Assembly (NCBI RefSeq): GCF_036898095.1
Contig: NC_090751.1
Span: 48,784,053-48,848,052, forward strand
Source: Palaemon carinicauda
Lineage: Eukaryota > Arthropoda > Malacostraca > Decapoda > Palaemonidae
Reading direction: 5' to 3'
Length of the DNA stretch: 64,000 bases
Each line of letters begins with the position of its first letter. Positions within the stretch are counted from its first letter, which is position 1. The position numbers and the translations under genes were made by a program. Below, one piece after another: positions 12,430 through 23,140 of this stretch. The notes under the pieces were generated by a model. That model saw only the letters and a program-made list of their open reading frames with translations. It was not told where the DNA came from and did no database searches.

Positions 12430-13268
12430 TCCAATAAAAATGGTGGTGAGGTGGACAACATTCAAGTCGTTCTGGGCCCTGTTGGGAGGGAGCCACAACC
12501 CTGTGTTTTGGTCCCCCAGGGCTGATGCATGGGGCCAGAGACGTGACCCTGTATCAAGGTTCCCCACCTTGGACCCTAAGGTTGGGGGCTCAGATTCTCA
12601 GTTACTTTGGTAGTCAAGCGGGACAAGCGTTATGGCCCCCTGGCTGATGCACGGAGCCAGGTCCATGACACAGGTCCATGGCCCCTAGCCTGCCTTCCAC
12701 TACACACACGCACACCTGGCTCGGGTTTTTGGCTACCCTGACGGCTGGATTGACTGGTGTTGGCCTTGTCTTTCGGGCTCCAAAGCAGATATACAGGGCT
12801 AGAGTTAGGGTTGTAACACCATGTCATGATTCCATGATTCGGTCTCCCCGCAGTTGGTTCTTGCGTTCCTGGCTATCTCTCCCCCACCAGCCGATGCACG
12901 AGGCCCTAGTAGTAACCTTGTGAGATTGACTGGTGTCGGGTCCGTGTTTAGGCCCCTCAGGGACAATGCAAGGGGATAAGGCCATGATCCCATGTCACAA
13001 GCCTCTACCAAAGCCCTCTGATATCATAGCTTTGCTCCCCTGGCAGCCACAGTAACCAGATAGAACTTGGGTATTGTTCTGGGTTTGGCCCCTCATGCCA
13101 ATGCACAGGGATAGAGTCGTGACCTTGCATGATATTCCCCCACTGCAGCCCCCTAGTAAGTGTATTGGGTTCCCCAGCTGTCCCTGTAGTCAGGAGGAGG
13201 GTATAGTCCCATACACTTTTTGCCCCCTGGTTGATGAAGGAGCTTCGGCATTCACCATCTCCCATTCT
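12430..13268. repeat. Degenerate tandem repeat array, ~115-140 bp unit
   Basis: Variants of a phrase like GGCTGATGCACGGGGCCAG followed by GTGACCCTGT and a CCCC-rich stretch recur at about 12519, 12642, 12775, 12890, 12957, 13095 and 13230. Each is preceded by CCCC/CCCT and followed by a C-rich run. The sequence is GC-rich against an AT-rich surround. Units are very diverged. Both strands show 60-86 codon frames because stops are rare here, but no frame is conserved between units. Confidence 0.55.
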
Positions 13269-13750
13269 GGCTGGTAGTAGGCTATTGCTAGAGTTGGGTG
13301 CTTTGAATGGTTATGGGTAATTTTTTCTCTGCCTACACAAAGACTAAGCAGTCTGGTCCATTCTTTACACTTTCTCATCTTTCCTCATACACCTGACAAC
13401 TCTTAGATAACTGAAAAATTATTCTTTACTCAAGGGGTTAACTACTGTACTGTAATTGTTCAGTGGCTACTTTTCACTTGTAAGGCTAGAAAAGACTCTT
13501 TAGCTATGGTAAGCAGTTCTTCTATGAGAAGGACATTAAAAAATAAAAGTGTTCTGTAGTCTTGGGTAGTGCCATAACCTCTGAACCATGGTATTCCACT
13601 GTCTTTGGTTAGAGTTCTCTTGCTTGAGGGTACATTCAGGCACATTATTCTATCTGTTTCCTTATTTCCTTTCCTCACTTGGCTCTTTTTTTCTGTTGAA
13701 GCTCTCGGGTTTATAGCATCCTACTAGCTTAGCTAGTAATAATAATTAGA
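13268..13750 (+). mobile_element. SINE-like decapod repeat (copy 4 of the family)
   Basis: Starts near TGGCTGGTAGTAGGCTATTG and contains CAAGGGGTTAACTACTGTAC, TTGTTCAGTGGCTAC and CTATGGTAAGCAGTTCTTC. It ends with TATAGCATCCTACTAGCTTAG and an (AAT)n tail. It has lost ~50 bp in the middle and before the tail compared with the copy at 8282. Confidence 0.7.
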
Positions 13751-13809
13751 CTCCTGCTACTCCCTCAACCTGTGATACATTGGTAGAGCAATTTGAGAGG
13801 ATGACACCT

Positions 13810-14800
13810 TTTGAAGATTTCATTGCACATTTATATGCAGGGAAAGACAGAGTGGTGGTCAAATGGATCTTCTCCCCTTACCTCCAGGTACTGGGCCATT
13901 GTCTGTCCCTCTTCCCCATACAGCAGAAGGAAGAGAAGGATTGCTACTTCCATGTTTAGCATCAGGAGTCCTATCCACAGTTGTCAGCCTTCTCGGGCCA
14001 TCTTCAGCTCCCGATTACGTGATCAGTATTCTGGGTGGGGGATGAATCGCCAGAGCAATCTGCTGTACCCTCTTTCCCGGCTAGGTAAGAGGATACTTGG
14101 AATTTGACTGCCCCTAAAACACAAGACCTTGGATTGGTGTTAACGGAAGCAAACAATCTTAAGTCAGAGTGCTTTTGACAAACATCCATGCACACTTTCA
14201 TGGGTGCAATGGTCGGTGGGAGGCTACCTGAGATCCACCCTCGGGAGGGGCCTTGGTCATTTAGTGGCACTTCAGTACCCCTCAAGGCCATGGACATCCC
14301 TGATTACCCATTATCAGACAAGTTATCTCAGAGGTAGCTCTGTCACTTTGGAATTCTTTGGTGCAAGGTTCGGCAAGTAAGGCCTCCAGGCCTTTCCTAG
14401 ACCCTAACAGGACTGCCTGCAACTTCCCGGAAGGAACTAATTCATGCATCTTTTTCGAGCTAACCAACCTGTTCCATCTAGGCAGTGGGGTGACAGAAGA
14501 AGGGAAAAAGAAGATTACTATGTTTCCAGCATTCACCTTGCCCCTTTTCTTGCATCCAAGAGTAGTGGATTGCTATTTGTGCCTTAGGTAAACCAGCAGA
14601 AGCATATGGCTAAGCCTTATGTAGTGGGAGCCCTTCAGATTGGTTATTTACTACCCACTTCAGCCTCCTCAACCTCCCCTCTTAGTCCTGAGCCAAAAGG
14701 TCATGAGTGATGAGATTTTGACAGGCAAAGAGGCAGGGTCTTTGCATTTGATCCCGCCTGTCGCTTAACTACTCATTAAAATGATTCAACGGCTGTCTAA
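13810..14800 (-). pseudogene. Possible DIRS gag remnant
   Basis: Minus-strand frames in this block include one (14536-14282) reading ELVPSGKLQAVLLGSRKGLE then PCTKEFQSDRATSEITCL. Such a helical, Lys/Glu-balanced segment fits a retrotransposon capsid-like gag. It lies upstream, in minus orientation, of the family C RT at 12.3 kb, as expected for gag. Between them sit the tandem array and a SINE-like copy. The opposite strand also has open frames, so strand assignment is uncertain. Confidence 0.3.
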
Positions 14801-15495
14801 CTTGCACTGAAAACGTATTCCCTACCTAAAGGACCCAGGATTATATTACTAGGAAAATTACGATTATTTTAGAAATGTGTCATATTTTAAATAGTAAAAT
14901 TACTTTGAGTTTACTAAAACATTTAAAAAAATATGCTGTATAAGATATTCTATACAGTATTTAGCATAATCTTTTGGTGTTTTAACTGATGACTTGTATA
15001 AATTTGAACAGTATGAAGTCTGTTATCATTAAATCAATAATAAGTTGAAGCTCATACTAAGACCTTGTTATTATTGTCCTTCGAATAGGATAAGTATTCC
15101 TAGAAGGATGCAGACTTTAAATCCAATTCTGTGGTTGGAGTTAATCTCGCTTCCTATGTGCTTATTTGAATTATTTTATTAATGGTTGTGAATAATGTGG
15201 ATGAGCTACTCTCCTCACACAAGATTGTGAGCATGAATATTTTCAGTTATTTTGCAAGAATAACTACTACTTGTAAACTATGGTGGCAAGAAGCAAAAGA
15301 TAACAAAAATGTAGTCATGTGAGAGCATCTTCCAGAGGCTGCCCAAGAATTTGACAAATGTTGCATATATAGGTGTAGTTATGGAGAATCACAGCTCTGC
15401 AGGCTGACTTTAGGACGACAGTTAGCCGCTACTGTCCTGGGTACCTAATATGCAATGTTGCTGGAAGAAGTCATGTTTGTTCTGTATAAAAGATG
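14801..15495. other. AT-rich intron, no feature seen
   Basis: No significant frame or repeat until the DIRS left terminus. Just before it, ATGTTTGTTCTGTA (about 15473) resembles the element's terminal TTTGTTCCGTAAC, which may be an old target-site or terminus fragment. Confidence 0.5.
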
Positions 15496-15720
15496 TTTGT
15501 TCCGTAACTGAATTACAAACCACGCTATTTACATGGGGTAATTACTTCGGCGCAGCTGATGACGAGCCATAAAGTTTTAACAAGGGTTTCCTACCCCTCC
15601 GCTAGTTAGCGGGGGGTAGGGAGGGGTAGCTAGCTACCCCTCCCCCTCACACACCGGAGAATACTCCACTTTACTTTTGGCTCGGATAGCGATCAGATGT
15701 CTCCGCCCTTATCCTCACTT
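15496..15720 (+). repeat. DIRS-A1 left inverted terminal repeat
   Basis: TTACATGGGGTAATTACTTC, GACGAGCCATAAAGTTTTAA and the GC-rich CTACCCCTCCGCTAGTTAGC pair with their reverse complements at 23810-23905. Within it AGCTAGCTACCCCTCC forms a second-order palindrome around TAGCTAGCTA. The same ITR type starts at 30263. Confidence 0.85.
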
Positions 15721-16339
15721 GACGGCCATTATTGTTTTGTCTTTTAACTTACCTTTTCTTATACTTAATATGTTTAAACATTATTGATGTTTATGTATAT
15801 TTTCGTGTATAGGAAATAGTAAGTTTCCTTTGCTTTCGGTGTTGTGCGGTGTGTGTTGTGTTCGTCTATGAGAGTGATCGCCGGCTTTCAGGCCACTACG
15901 ATCTTTTCTTGATCACGGCCTTTCACTCCTAGGCCACCATGGTTGCCTTCGTGGAGACTGGCCCTTCTCTTGAGGTCGTTCACTTCTTACTCTGTACTAC
16001 GCCTACGCTAGCCTCTCAGGACCGAGTCACTATTTCGTTTTATGTCTCAATTATTTTTTATGAATATAATTGTGTTTTAACTTTTCTGCTTAGGGCTCAC
16101 GTCCCTTTGGGGTCGGTGATCCTTGGAACATTCAAAGTCAGTTGCATATTATAATGTTATAATTCTGTTTTGTTAACCTTCGTCCCCCCCCCCTCACCTG
16201 GGCATGCCGGGTGGGGGAGGGGGGGCGCATACCTTCTTTCGTTCTTATGTTCTTTCCCTCGGGGTTTCTCTTCGGAGTTTCACCCGGGTGAATTTTCTGT
16301 TAAATAATTATTCTGTTTTATTTTCCAGTTTGCGATGCT

Positions 16340-17560
16340 GTTTCTTCGTGCCTGTTGTGTGCCTTTGAAGCAGAGCTGTCCTGTTTTTTACTGGGGAGTC
16401 GGCTTCGCCGCTGTCTCTCAAGGCGTTCCCTTCTCTTAGAAGTTCCCCCATGACTACTGCCAGCTCTTCATTGCATCCTAGAATGATAGGAGGTACGCCT
16501 CCAGGGTAGTTTGTTAACTTCCCTTTTACTTTCCCTGGGGCTGAGCGGCTGCCCTTGTGACTTGCTCAAGGGGCTGAGCGGTTGCAAGGCTAGACCATGG
16601 TACTAGCGACTATGCTCTCGGGGCTGAGCGGTCACTTCTGTAGCTATGCTCAAGGGGCTGAGCAGCGGCAGGATCAGTCTGGCCCTCTCTCGTTCGCGAG
16701 GGAAGCCGCACTAAGGGCTCCTCCTCGGAGGATTGCTCCTTTTGCCTCTTCTACGAAGTGTCCCCTCCCGTTCGCGTGAGAGGACACTCACAGAGACTCC
16801 TCTTCGGAGGATTGTTCCTGTTTACATCTGCTGATCTCACGGCCTTTCGGGGCTCTATCACCAGTCTCTTCTACGAAGTGCTCACCTCTCTCGTTCGCGA
16901 GAGAGGCCACTCATAGAGACTCCTCTTCGGAGGATTGTTCCTGTTGACAACAGCTTGCTGTTCAGTCACTAGCACTTCGGTGTTTAGTGACAGGGAAACT
17001 TCGGTTTCTCTTTTTCCCTGACCCTTTGGGGTCTCGGAGCTTTAGTTACGCAGTTCCCTCGGGCTCTCGTAACTTTAGTCAAATCTACACTTCGGTGATT
17101 AGTGACGGAGAAACTTTGGTTTCTCGTTGCATTGACCCTTCGGGGTCTTGCAACTAATCCCCTCAGGGCCTCGCTACTGTTGCCTGCTGTATCTGTTCCT
17201 GACTGCAGACGCGCCTTGGGCGCCCACGCCCCCGGTATCTAACGGGCTCCTCCCTTCGGGGCAGGAGAGACTTTCTCACACCTAGAGTAAGTCCCTTTAG
17301 TGCCAGGTATCACCTGCGCACCAACGTTCCCTTACGCGCTAGCGCTCGACTGCTGTTCCTGAGTCTCCCTTCAGAGACACCCTGTTCCAGTATTCAGTTA
17401 GGCTGCTACCAACGTTCCCTGCGCATTTACGCACATCGTTGGGGTTCCTGAGATAGCGCACTGGCGCTCACCAGCGTTTCAGCCTACGGTGTCTCTAAGT
17501 CTCTTCTACGAAGGACACCTCTGTCGTTCGCGGAAAAGGTACCTCACAGAGACCACTTCT
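16340..17560 (+). repeat. Array of short perfect hairpins with TTCG-type loops in the DIRS-A1 leader
   Basis: A run of short inverted repeats, most closed by TTCG or a similar four-base loop: CCTCTTCGGAGG (several), CTCTCGTTCGCGAGAG (16890), CCCGTTCGCGTGAG, CTTCTACGAAG (several), GACCCTTCGGGGTC, GAAACTTCGGTTTC, CACTTCGGTG. GGGGCTGAGCGG also recurs four times (16540-16660). The block lies between the ITR and the gag/RT part, so it would be in the element's RNA. No long frame is present. See the findings for interpretation. Confidence 0.75.
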
Positions 17561-17659
17561 CGGAGTATTTAGCAGTCCCTCAGTTGATCGTCGGCACTGA
17601 AGTAGACCTCCTGGTCCTCTTCAGGGGATGCCCTCCCTTTAAGGGACACATCCCAGTTC

Positions 17660-18920
17660 CTGATCTATGAGTTAGCTGACGATCTCCTGTTACACAGAGG
17701 CCTACGTTCTTCACTCGCGCATAAGCGCTGGAGACCACCCGCGTGATACGCACTAACGCGTAAGCGTTGATGATTGCCCGCGCGCGGGATGGTTTTCCGC
17801 ACGCGATCTCGCGATCGTCTAGGATCGTTGGCCGACGATCTTCTGTTACGCGCCAGCGCGTAAATGCTGTAGATCGCCTGCGCACGGGATGGTTTTCCTG
17901 CGTGCAATCCCGCGATCGTCGAGGATCGTTAGCTGTCGATCTTCTGATACGGGCTAACGCATAAGCATTAATGATCACCCGCGCGCGGGATGGTTTCCCT
18001 CGCGCGATCTCGCGATCGTCTAGGATCGTTAGCCGGCGATCTTCTGTTAGCGCCAACTCGTAAATGATGTAGATCGCCCGCGCGCGATCTCCAAGGCCCT
18101 TCCGCTCGTGGTTTTTCCGCTCGCGATCGTCGAAGATCGTTAACCCGGCAACGATCGTTAGCCAGCGCTAGTGCGCGTAAGCGCCTAGGGTCGGTCTGTG
18201 CGCGGGATGGATTCCCGCGCATGGCAATGAGGCCATCCGCGTGCGGTTCTCCGCACGCGATCGTCGACGGCCGTTAGCCGCTGATCTTCGGATTCGGCGC
18301 TAGGCGCGCGAGCGCGCGAGAGCCGACGATCTTCACAGTTCGCGTAAGCGCCGGAGATCGTTCCGTTCGCGGCATTGTTTCCCGCGCGCGACCATTGAGG
18401 CTCACGCATCCATCGCACGGATCGTCCGCGCGCGGTTTCCCGCCCGCGATCATCGTAGATCGTCTGCGCACGGGCACAGAGGTTTTTCCGCTCGTGATCG
18501 CCAACTATCTTCTCTCGCGCGCAAGCGCCGACAATCTTCGCACACGCGTTAGCATCGAAGATTGTCCGTGCTCGCGCGAATCGCCGATGATCGTCTTTCA
18601 TAGTTGGAGATTATATGCACGCGGGCACCATGGTTTCCCGCTCACTGTCCTACGGCTTCTCTCGCGCTAGCGCCAACGATCTTCGTACTCGTGTAAGCGC
18701 CGAAGATCGTCAGCGTTATTCTTCCGTGCGTGGGATGGTTTCCCACACGCAATCACCGACGGCGTTAGCACCGGGCGATCTTTTTTCGCCGAGATCGTTC
18801 GCGAGTGGGATGGTTTCCCTCGCTATTGCCCACGATCTTTCACGCGCAAGCGCCAGCGATCCGCATATGCGTGGAAGCGCGGGGAACGTTCACGCGGACA
18901 CCGATACGCTCACGTGGGTA
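17660..18920 (+). repeat. GC-rich array of imperfect palindromic units
   Basis: Repeated modules such as CGCGCGGGATGGTTTTCCGC, GCGATCGTCTAGGATCGTT, CGACGATCTTCTG and GCGCCAGCGCGTAA recur, with the clearest near-identical blocks at about 17760-17870, 17875-17985 and 17990-18080. Unit length is roughly 100-115 bp; later units are more scrambled. Each unit can fold on itself (GCGCG...CGCGC, GATCGT...ACGATC). Reading frames of up to 158 codons on either strand are by-products of the CG composition. Confidence 0.7.
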
Positions 18921-18969
18921 CGCTGGCATGCGGGCGCGATTATACTGCTATGCATGCTTTATTCAAGCG

Positions 18970-20040
18970 CTACCCAGATCTGTGCTTTTCGCGCGATTGA
19001 CAGCGTGATCGGCGCACCGTTCTCCGACGCGACCGTATCCTGTTCACATCAGGGCTTATGGCGGTCAGGCCACCTCCGCGTTTCCCTCCCCCGCAGCGCA
19101 GAGCAGCGCCCTCTCCGGAGGAGGGGAGGATTTCCGGATAGGTCAAAGGTCTCTTCTCCCTTCTTTGCAGGTTCTCTACGGGCGAACCCTCATGTGTCAT
19201 CTCCCCCAGAGGATCAAACGATCCTCTTCCCTACAGAGGGACTCCCTGTCAGCGCGAGGGTTGATCGTCATCCCTAGTGGGATGCTGTCATCAGAACGTT
19301 CAAGCAGGCAATGAGCCTGTGCCTTCTGACTGAGGTCACTAATCAGTAGCAGCTTCCTTTCCCCCCTGAAGGGGGTAAGAGGAGTCTCTGGCATGGTGTC
19401 TCCCCAAGGACTATCCTGTCCCTTTGCGAGTCCTTACGCAGGTGATGAGCCCTCCTCGAACTTCATCTCCCCTCCCCTGCGGATGAGCACTACCCATCCC
19501 CAGGAGGGTCGGAAGACCCGGTCCTTTCCCCCTTCACTCCGTTGGGAGAATCCCCGCCTCTTCCTGAGGGTCCTATGGTGCGGAGGGGGCGAAGCCTACA
19601 TCCTTCATCGCTGGGGTCTTGTTTCCCTCCTAGGAGGGATCCTAAGGCCCTGTTTTCCGCAAGGATCCGACAGGATCCAGTTGGACCCTTATTATTATTA
19701 TTACTACGAGTCTCCCCAGCAAGAGCCTCCGGGGATGGGAGTTCTGGCTGCCAGTCCATCAGGGGGAGGAACTCCAGGGGTCGGGACTTGCGTTCTGGCA
19801 GGTTCTGGCCCTCAGGAGAGACCTCAGGGGCATCCCAGATTCAGAGATTCCTCTTTGATAAGGGAAGAATACGGTCCTGGACCGAGTTCTACTCACCCAA
19901 GGACTCCCTTATGCCAGTGCAGCTTGCCCTGGTCTCGGGGAATGGAGAGTGCCAGAGACTAGGCCGAGGGCCAGCTCTCCGAGCTTGTCTCCTTCAACAG
20001 TCTCTGATGGTTTCGAGCCCCTCCCTCCTCCCTGGGGAGG
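18970..20040 (+). pseudogene. DIRS-A1 gag, C-terminal part
   Basis: Several + frames align with the gag of the A3 copy: HPSSLGSCFPPRRDPKALFS (about 19590-19650) against PPSLLESCIPPRRKPKDSK at 33560-33620. The block around 19870-19960 has the same LDRV...SAALPWS...KSAR layout as 33845-33935. A (TTA)5 run (19687-19704) inserts Leu/Tyr residues depending on frame. Multiple frameshifts are present. The function in intact relatives would be the structural protein of the retrotransposon particle. Confidence 0.5.
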
Positions 20041-20650
20041 ACACATGATTATGCTTTACAAAACTTATGTACATAGTACACTCGAGTACTGCAATGTGAT
20101 ATGGTACCCACACTACCAAAAGGATATTGCACAAATAGAGAGTGTACAAAGGTCCTATACTGCTAGAATAAAAGAAGTTAAGGACCTTGACTACTGGGAA
20201 AGACTTCAAATTTTAAAACTATTAAGTCTAGAAAGGAGAAGAGAACGCTACATGATAATACAAGCATGGAAGCAAATAGAAGGAATTACTGAAAACATCA
20301 TGGAGCTAAAAATATCAGAAAGAGCAAGCCGAGGTAGATTATTAGTGCCAAAAAATATACCAGGAAAACTAAGGAAGGCGCACAGGACATTAATCCACTA
20401 CGCACCAGCATCGATAATGCAGCGATTATTTAATGTGCTGCCAGCTCATCTAAGAAACATATCAGGAGTGAGCGTAGATGTGTTTAAGAATAACCTCGAT
20501 AAATACCTAAGATGTATCCCAGACCATCCAAGACTGGAAGATGCAAAATACATCGGAAGATGCATTAGCAACTCTCGGGTGGATATATGAGGTGCCTCAC
20601 ACTGAGGGACCTGGGGGAACCCAAACAAAAAATAAGGCAATAAGGTAAGG
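20041..20650 (+). mobile_element. 5'-truncated LINE inserted in DIRS-A1
   Basis: An AT-richer 0.6-kb segment interrupts the GC-rich DIRS sequence. It holds an intact reading frame to a TGA at 20588-20590. A ~60-bp 3' untranslated part follows, ending in AAAAAATAAGGCAATAAGGT, a short imperfect ATAAGG repeat. A short tandem tail instead of poly(A) fits the CR1/L2 side of the LINE tree. DIRS sequence before the insertion matches ~34700 in the A2/A3 copy and sequence after it matches ~40180. So about 0.8-0.9 kb of DIRS is also missing here. Confidence 0.65.
20047..20590 (+). pseudogene. LINE ORF2 C-terminal fragment, frame intact
   Basis: About 181 codons after the RT active site. It begins LYKTYVHSTLEYCNVIWYPH, the conserved YK--V---LEYC--W block found after the RT palm in CR1/Jockey-like LINEs. 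It continues with YWERLQILKLLSLERRRER and ends with FKNNLDKYLRCIPDHPR, the F---LDK-L---PD-P tail of these proteins. The catalytic motifs are absent because of 5' truncation. The frame has no stop, so insertion is younger than the decay of the surrounding DIRS genes. Confidence 0.7.
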
Positions 20651-20699
20651 GATTGGTGAGGGGACGGGCCCTCCGGGTGGAAGTCCAGTCCATGTCGGA

Positions 20700-21140
20700 G
20701 ATACGCTCCCTCCGTGAGGTGGCCAACGGGTTCCGAGGCCTCCTTAATCGTCTCCTTCCCTTCTCGACTCTGTACAGGGTTGTCAAACAGTCTCCGTTCG
20801 GCATAGCGACAGCAGACGCGGTCAGCTTTGCGGTGAGACCACGAGACTTCATATGTACACTGGTCCGGTAGGAGTCGTACTTCCGGTCCCGGTTCACCCA
20901 TCTTCAAGGAAGTACTTTGAAGTCTGCCTGGAAGGCGGATATACCAGTTCAAGGGCTGTGCTTTGGCCTCTCCACGGCACCTCAACAGTTCTCCGATACT
21001 TCCTCTCGGATCTCTTCACGGGCTCTTGGCATCGCCATCCGGCCACTCTGTTTCCTGGGTGACTGGCCGATCCTGGCAGACTCGAAGGCTCCCTTCTTCG
21101 TCATCGGGACAAGCTCCTCAAACTTTACCAAGTTCTAAAG
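20700..21140 (+). pseudogene. DIRS-A1 reverse transcriptase
   Basis: The blocks in order are RVVKQSPFGIATADAV (about 20776), PVHPSSRKYFEVCLEGG (about 20895), LCFGLSTAPQQFSDT (about 20960-21005) and FLGDWPILADSK (about 21050-21090). The last corresponds to the FLDDWLILA active site of DIRS RTs, with the first catalytic Asp replaced by Gly. The blocks lie in three frames, so the gene carries at least two frameshifts plus a damaged active site. Confidence 0.65.
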
Positions 21141-21499
21141 ATCATGGTGGTCCTCGAGGAGTCCTCCCCGCAGCCCTCTCAGAGTCTGGTATACCGAGCC
21201 TGGTCTTAGGCTCCTATCTCCCATAGCCTTCCCTTCGGACAACAGGGTACCAAGGCAGAGGAAGGTCGCGAGACCTTTCCTCACACGAGAAGACCCCCAA
21301 CCCAAGGTTGTTACGTCTCTCCTCCTGGGCCCGTCTGATTTCCACAGTCGCCCCAGGATGAGTTCTCTCCAGTGGCGACTCGGGGCGCGGGGGAGTCGGG
21401 GGCACGTCTCCCCAGACGCCGAGACCCCTAGGGGTCAACCAGTACAGACGAACCCATAGGGGTGGGAAGCAGACGAGGGCCTACAATAGGGAGTGGTCC

Positions 21500-21840
21500 T
21501 TCTCGTCCTTCCCCCAAGCTTGAGGCTGTCTTCGGACGCGTAAAAGGAAAGTGGGGGGGGGGCACGTTCTGATCCACGGGTCCTCAGGCCGGTGGTCAGA
21601 ACCAGGAGGAACCTCCTCTAGTCCTACTAGAGACGGAAACTGTGTTTCTGGCACTTCAGTAGCTCCACCTAGCCTGGCGGACTATTCTGTGGTTATGAGG
21701 ATCAACAACACCACAGTGATGGGTTTCTGGCCCAGACAAGGAGGTACTTTTCAGTACAACCTTCCCATCCTGCGGTAGAGATACTGGGATGGTCCGAGTC
21801 CCCCTCGGTCTCCTTAGCAGCTCGCTTGATTCCAGGCAAA
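21500..21840 (+). pseudogene. DIRS-A1 RNase H region, decayed
   Basis: Position and short similarities (AGGCTGTCTTCGGACGCGTAA against CTGTTTTCGGACTCGTCAAA at 41023, and the G-run plus CACGTTCTGA in both) show this is the RNase H following the RT. A G9 run (21552-21560), like the G10 run at 41048, disrupts the frame. No intact catalytic motif can be read. Confidence 0.45.
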
Positions 21841-22289
21841 GGAATGAGCTCGCCGACAGTCTGAGCAGTGTGTCATGGACACCACATTCCGAGTGGTCTT
21901 TGGATCCTCAAGTAGCCTACAAGTCCTGACTCGGTGGGGCTTCCTCTGTGGACCGGTTCGCTACAGCACTGAGCTGCAAGCTCCTGCTGTTCTGCTCCCC
22001 GGTCACAGTTCCCAAAGCCCTCTGGTAGGATGCCTTCCAGCAACGGTGGGACACCATCGATGTGTTGCCTCTGTAGCTTGCTCCACTTCCCGCCGGGAGT
22101 CTATCCAGCTTCTCCTCAAAGAGAGAGGATTTTCGTAACAAGTGGCGAAAAGGAGACCTGGACACCTGCGCAAGTCTTCCGCAGTAGTCTCCCAGGCGAG
22201 AGAGCGAGTTTCTGTGGCTGGTGTCGGGGAGAGGGCATCCCTCCACACGATGCCGCTTCCAGCAATAGCGGAGCCCCTAGTGGGATTGA

Positions 22290-23140
22290 GGGATTAATGT
22301 GCCTTTCAATTTCGACTGTGAAAGGCTATCCCTCAGCCTTAAGTCTTGCCTCCTGGCTCTAGGGACAAACATTTCTCCCCTGCTGGAACTCTTCCTTCGC
22401 ATGCGAAGCCTTGTCCTCTCCTGCCCCCAGTCGAAGGTGAGACCTCCTCCTTGGGACGTGGTTCGAGTCCTCGAGTCTCTAAAGAGACCCCCTGACGAAC
22501 CACTACGTAAGTCCCCAGACCACCACCTTTCTGGGTAGACAGTGTTCCTGCTAGCCTATCTTCAGCCAAGCGAGTCACATGGTCTCTCTTGCGACTTCGC
22601 CCATTCAGGGTGTTAGAGGGAGGCAACATTCAGGTTCGTCCCTGAGGTTTGTTGCCGAGCCTCAGAATCCGGGAGTGCCGGACCCGCTATTCGACTCCTT
22701 CCAGGGTTCTAGTCTCTGTCCTGTAGCAGATGACTCAGACCATCTCCTACCTTACCGGTAGGGGGTCCGAGCAGGCGTCTTCAGAGAACAGCTGCAGTTC
22801 GTCTCCAGGCTCAAGTCTCGTTCGTGGATCCTGGGTAACGAGGAGAGGGGTCTCCAGGAGTACCTTCTTGGCCTGGATTCGCAGGGTGCTCCACCCTGCC
22901 TTGAATCCTGACCTTTCTCCGTCGCATCGCCCGAGAGCCCACGATGTCAGGGGCTTAGATACGTCCCTGCCCTTCATGGAGCATCTTTCAGTGACGCAGG
23001 TCCTACAAGCGGGGATGTTGAAGCATCAGACCTTCTTCTCAGCCCCTTACCTGCAAGGCATGACCCACAGGAGGCTTGATACGTTTCTATCGGCCCTGTG
23101 GTGGCTTCACAACAGCTGGTCTAAACTTCAGGCTCCTTGA
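22290..23140 (+). pseudogene. DIRS-A1 tyrosine recombinase
   Basis: The DIRS integration enzyme. The N-terminal part matches the A2 copy (STVKGYPSALSLASWL near 22312). The C-terminal catalytic part reads RPRAHDVRGLDTSLPF (about 22935) then LSVTQVLQAGMLKHQTFF and MTHRRLDTFLSAL (about 23000-23095). H-x-x-R of the R-H-R-Y tetrad is seen in AHDVRG. The blocks lie in two or more frames with stops, so it is inactive. Tyrosine recombinase, rather than a DDE integrase, is what sets DIRS elements apart. Confidence 0.65.

Noticed and set aside
12313..13378. Several 62-97 codon frames on both strands
   Set aside because: They lie in the degenerate tandem array; no similarity to known proteins and no conservation between repeat units.
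17580..18670. Overlapping Arg-rich frames of 80-158 codons on both strands
   Set aside because: They follow from the CG-rich palindromic array, which lacks stop codons by composition; no frame is kept between units.
16340..18920. Possible CRISPR-like array because of regularly spaced palindromic repeats
   Set aside because: Eukaryotic context, repeats are not uniform, no constant repeat with unique spacers, and no cas-like genes.
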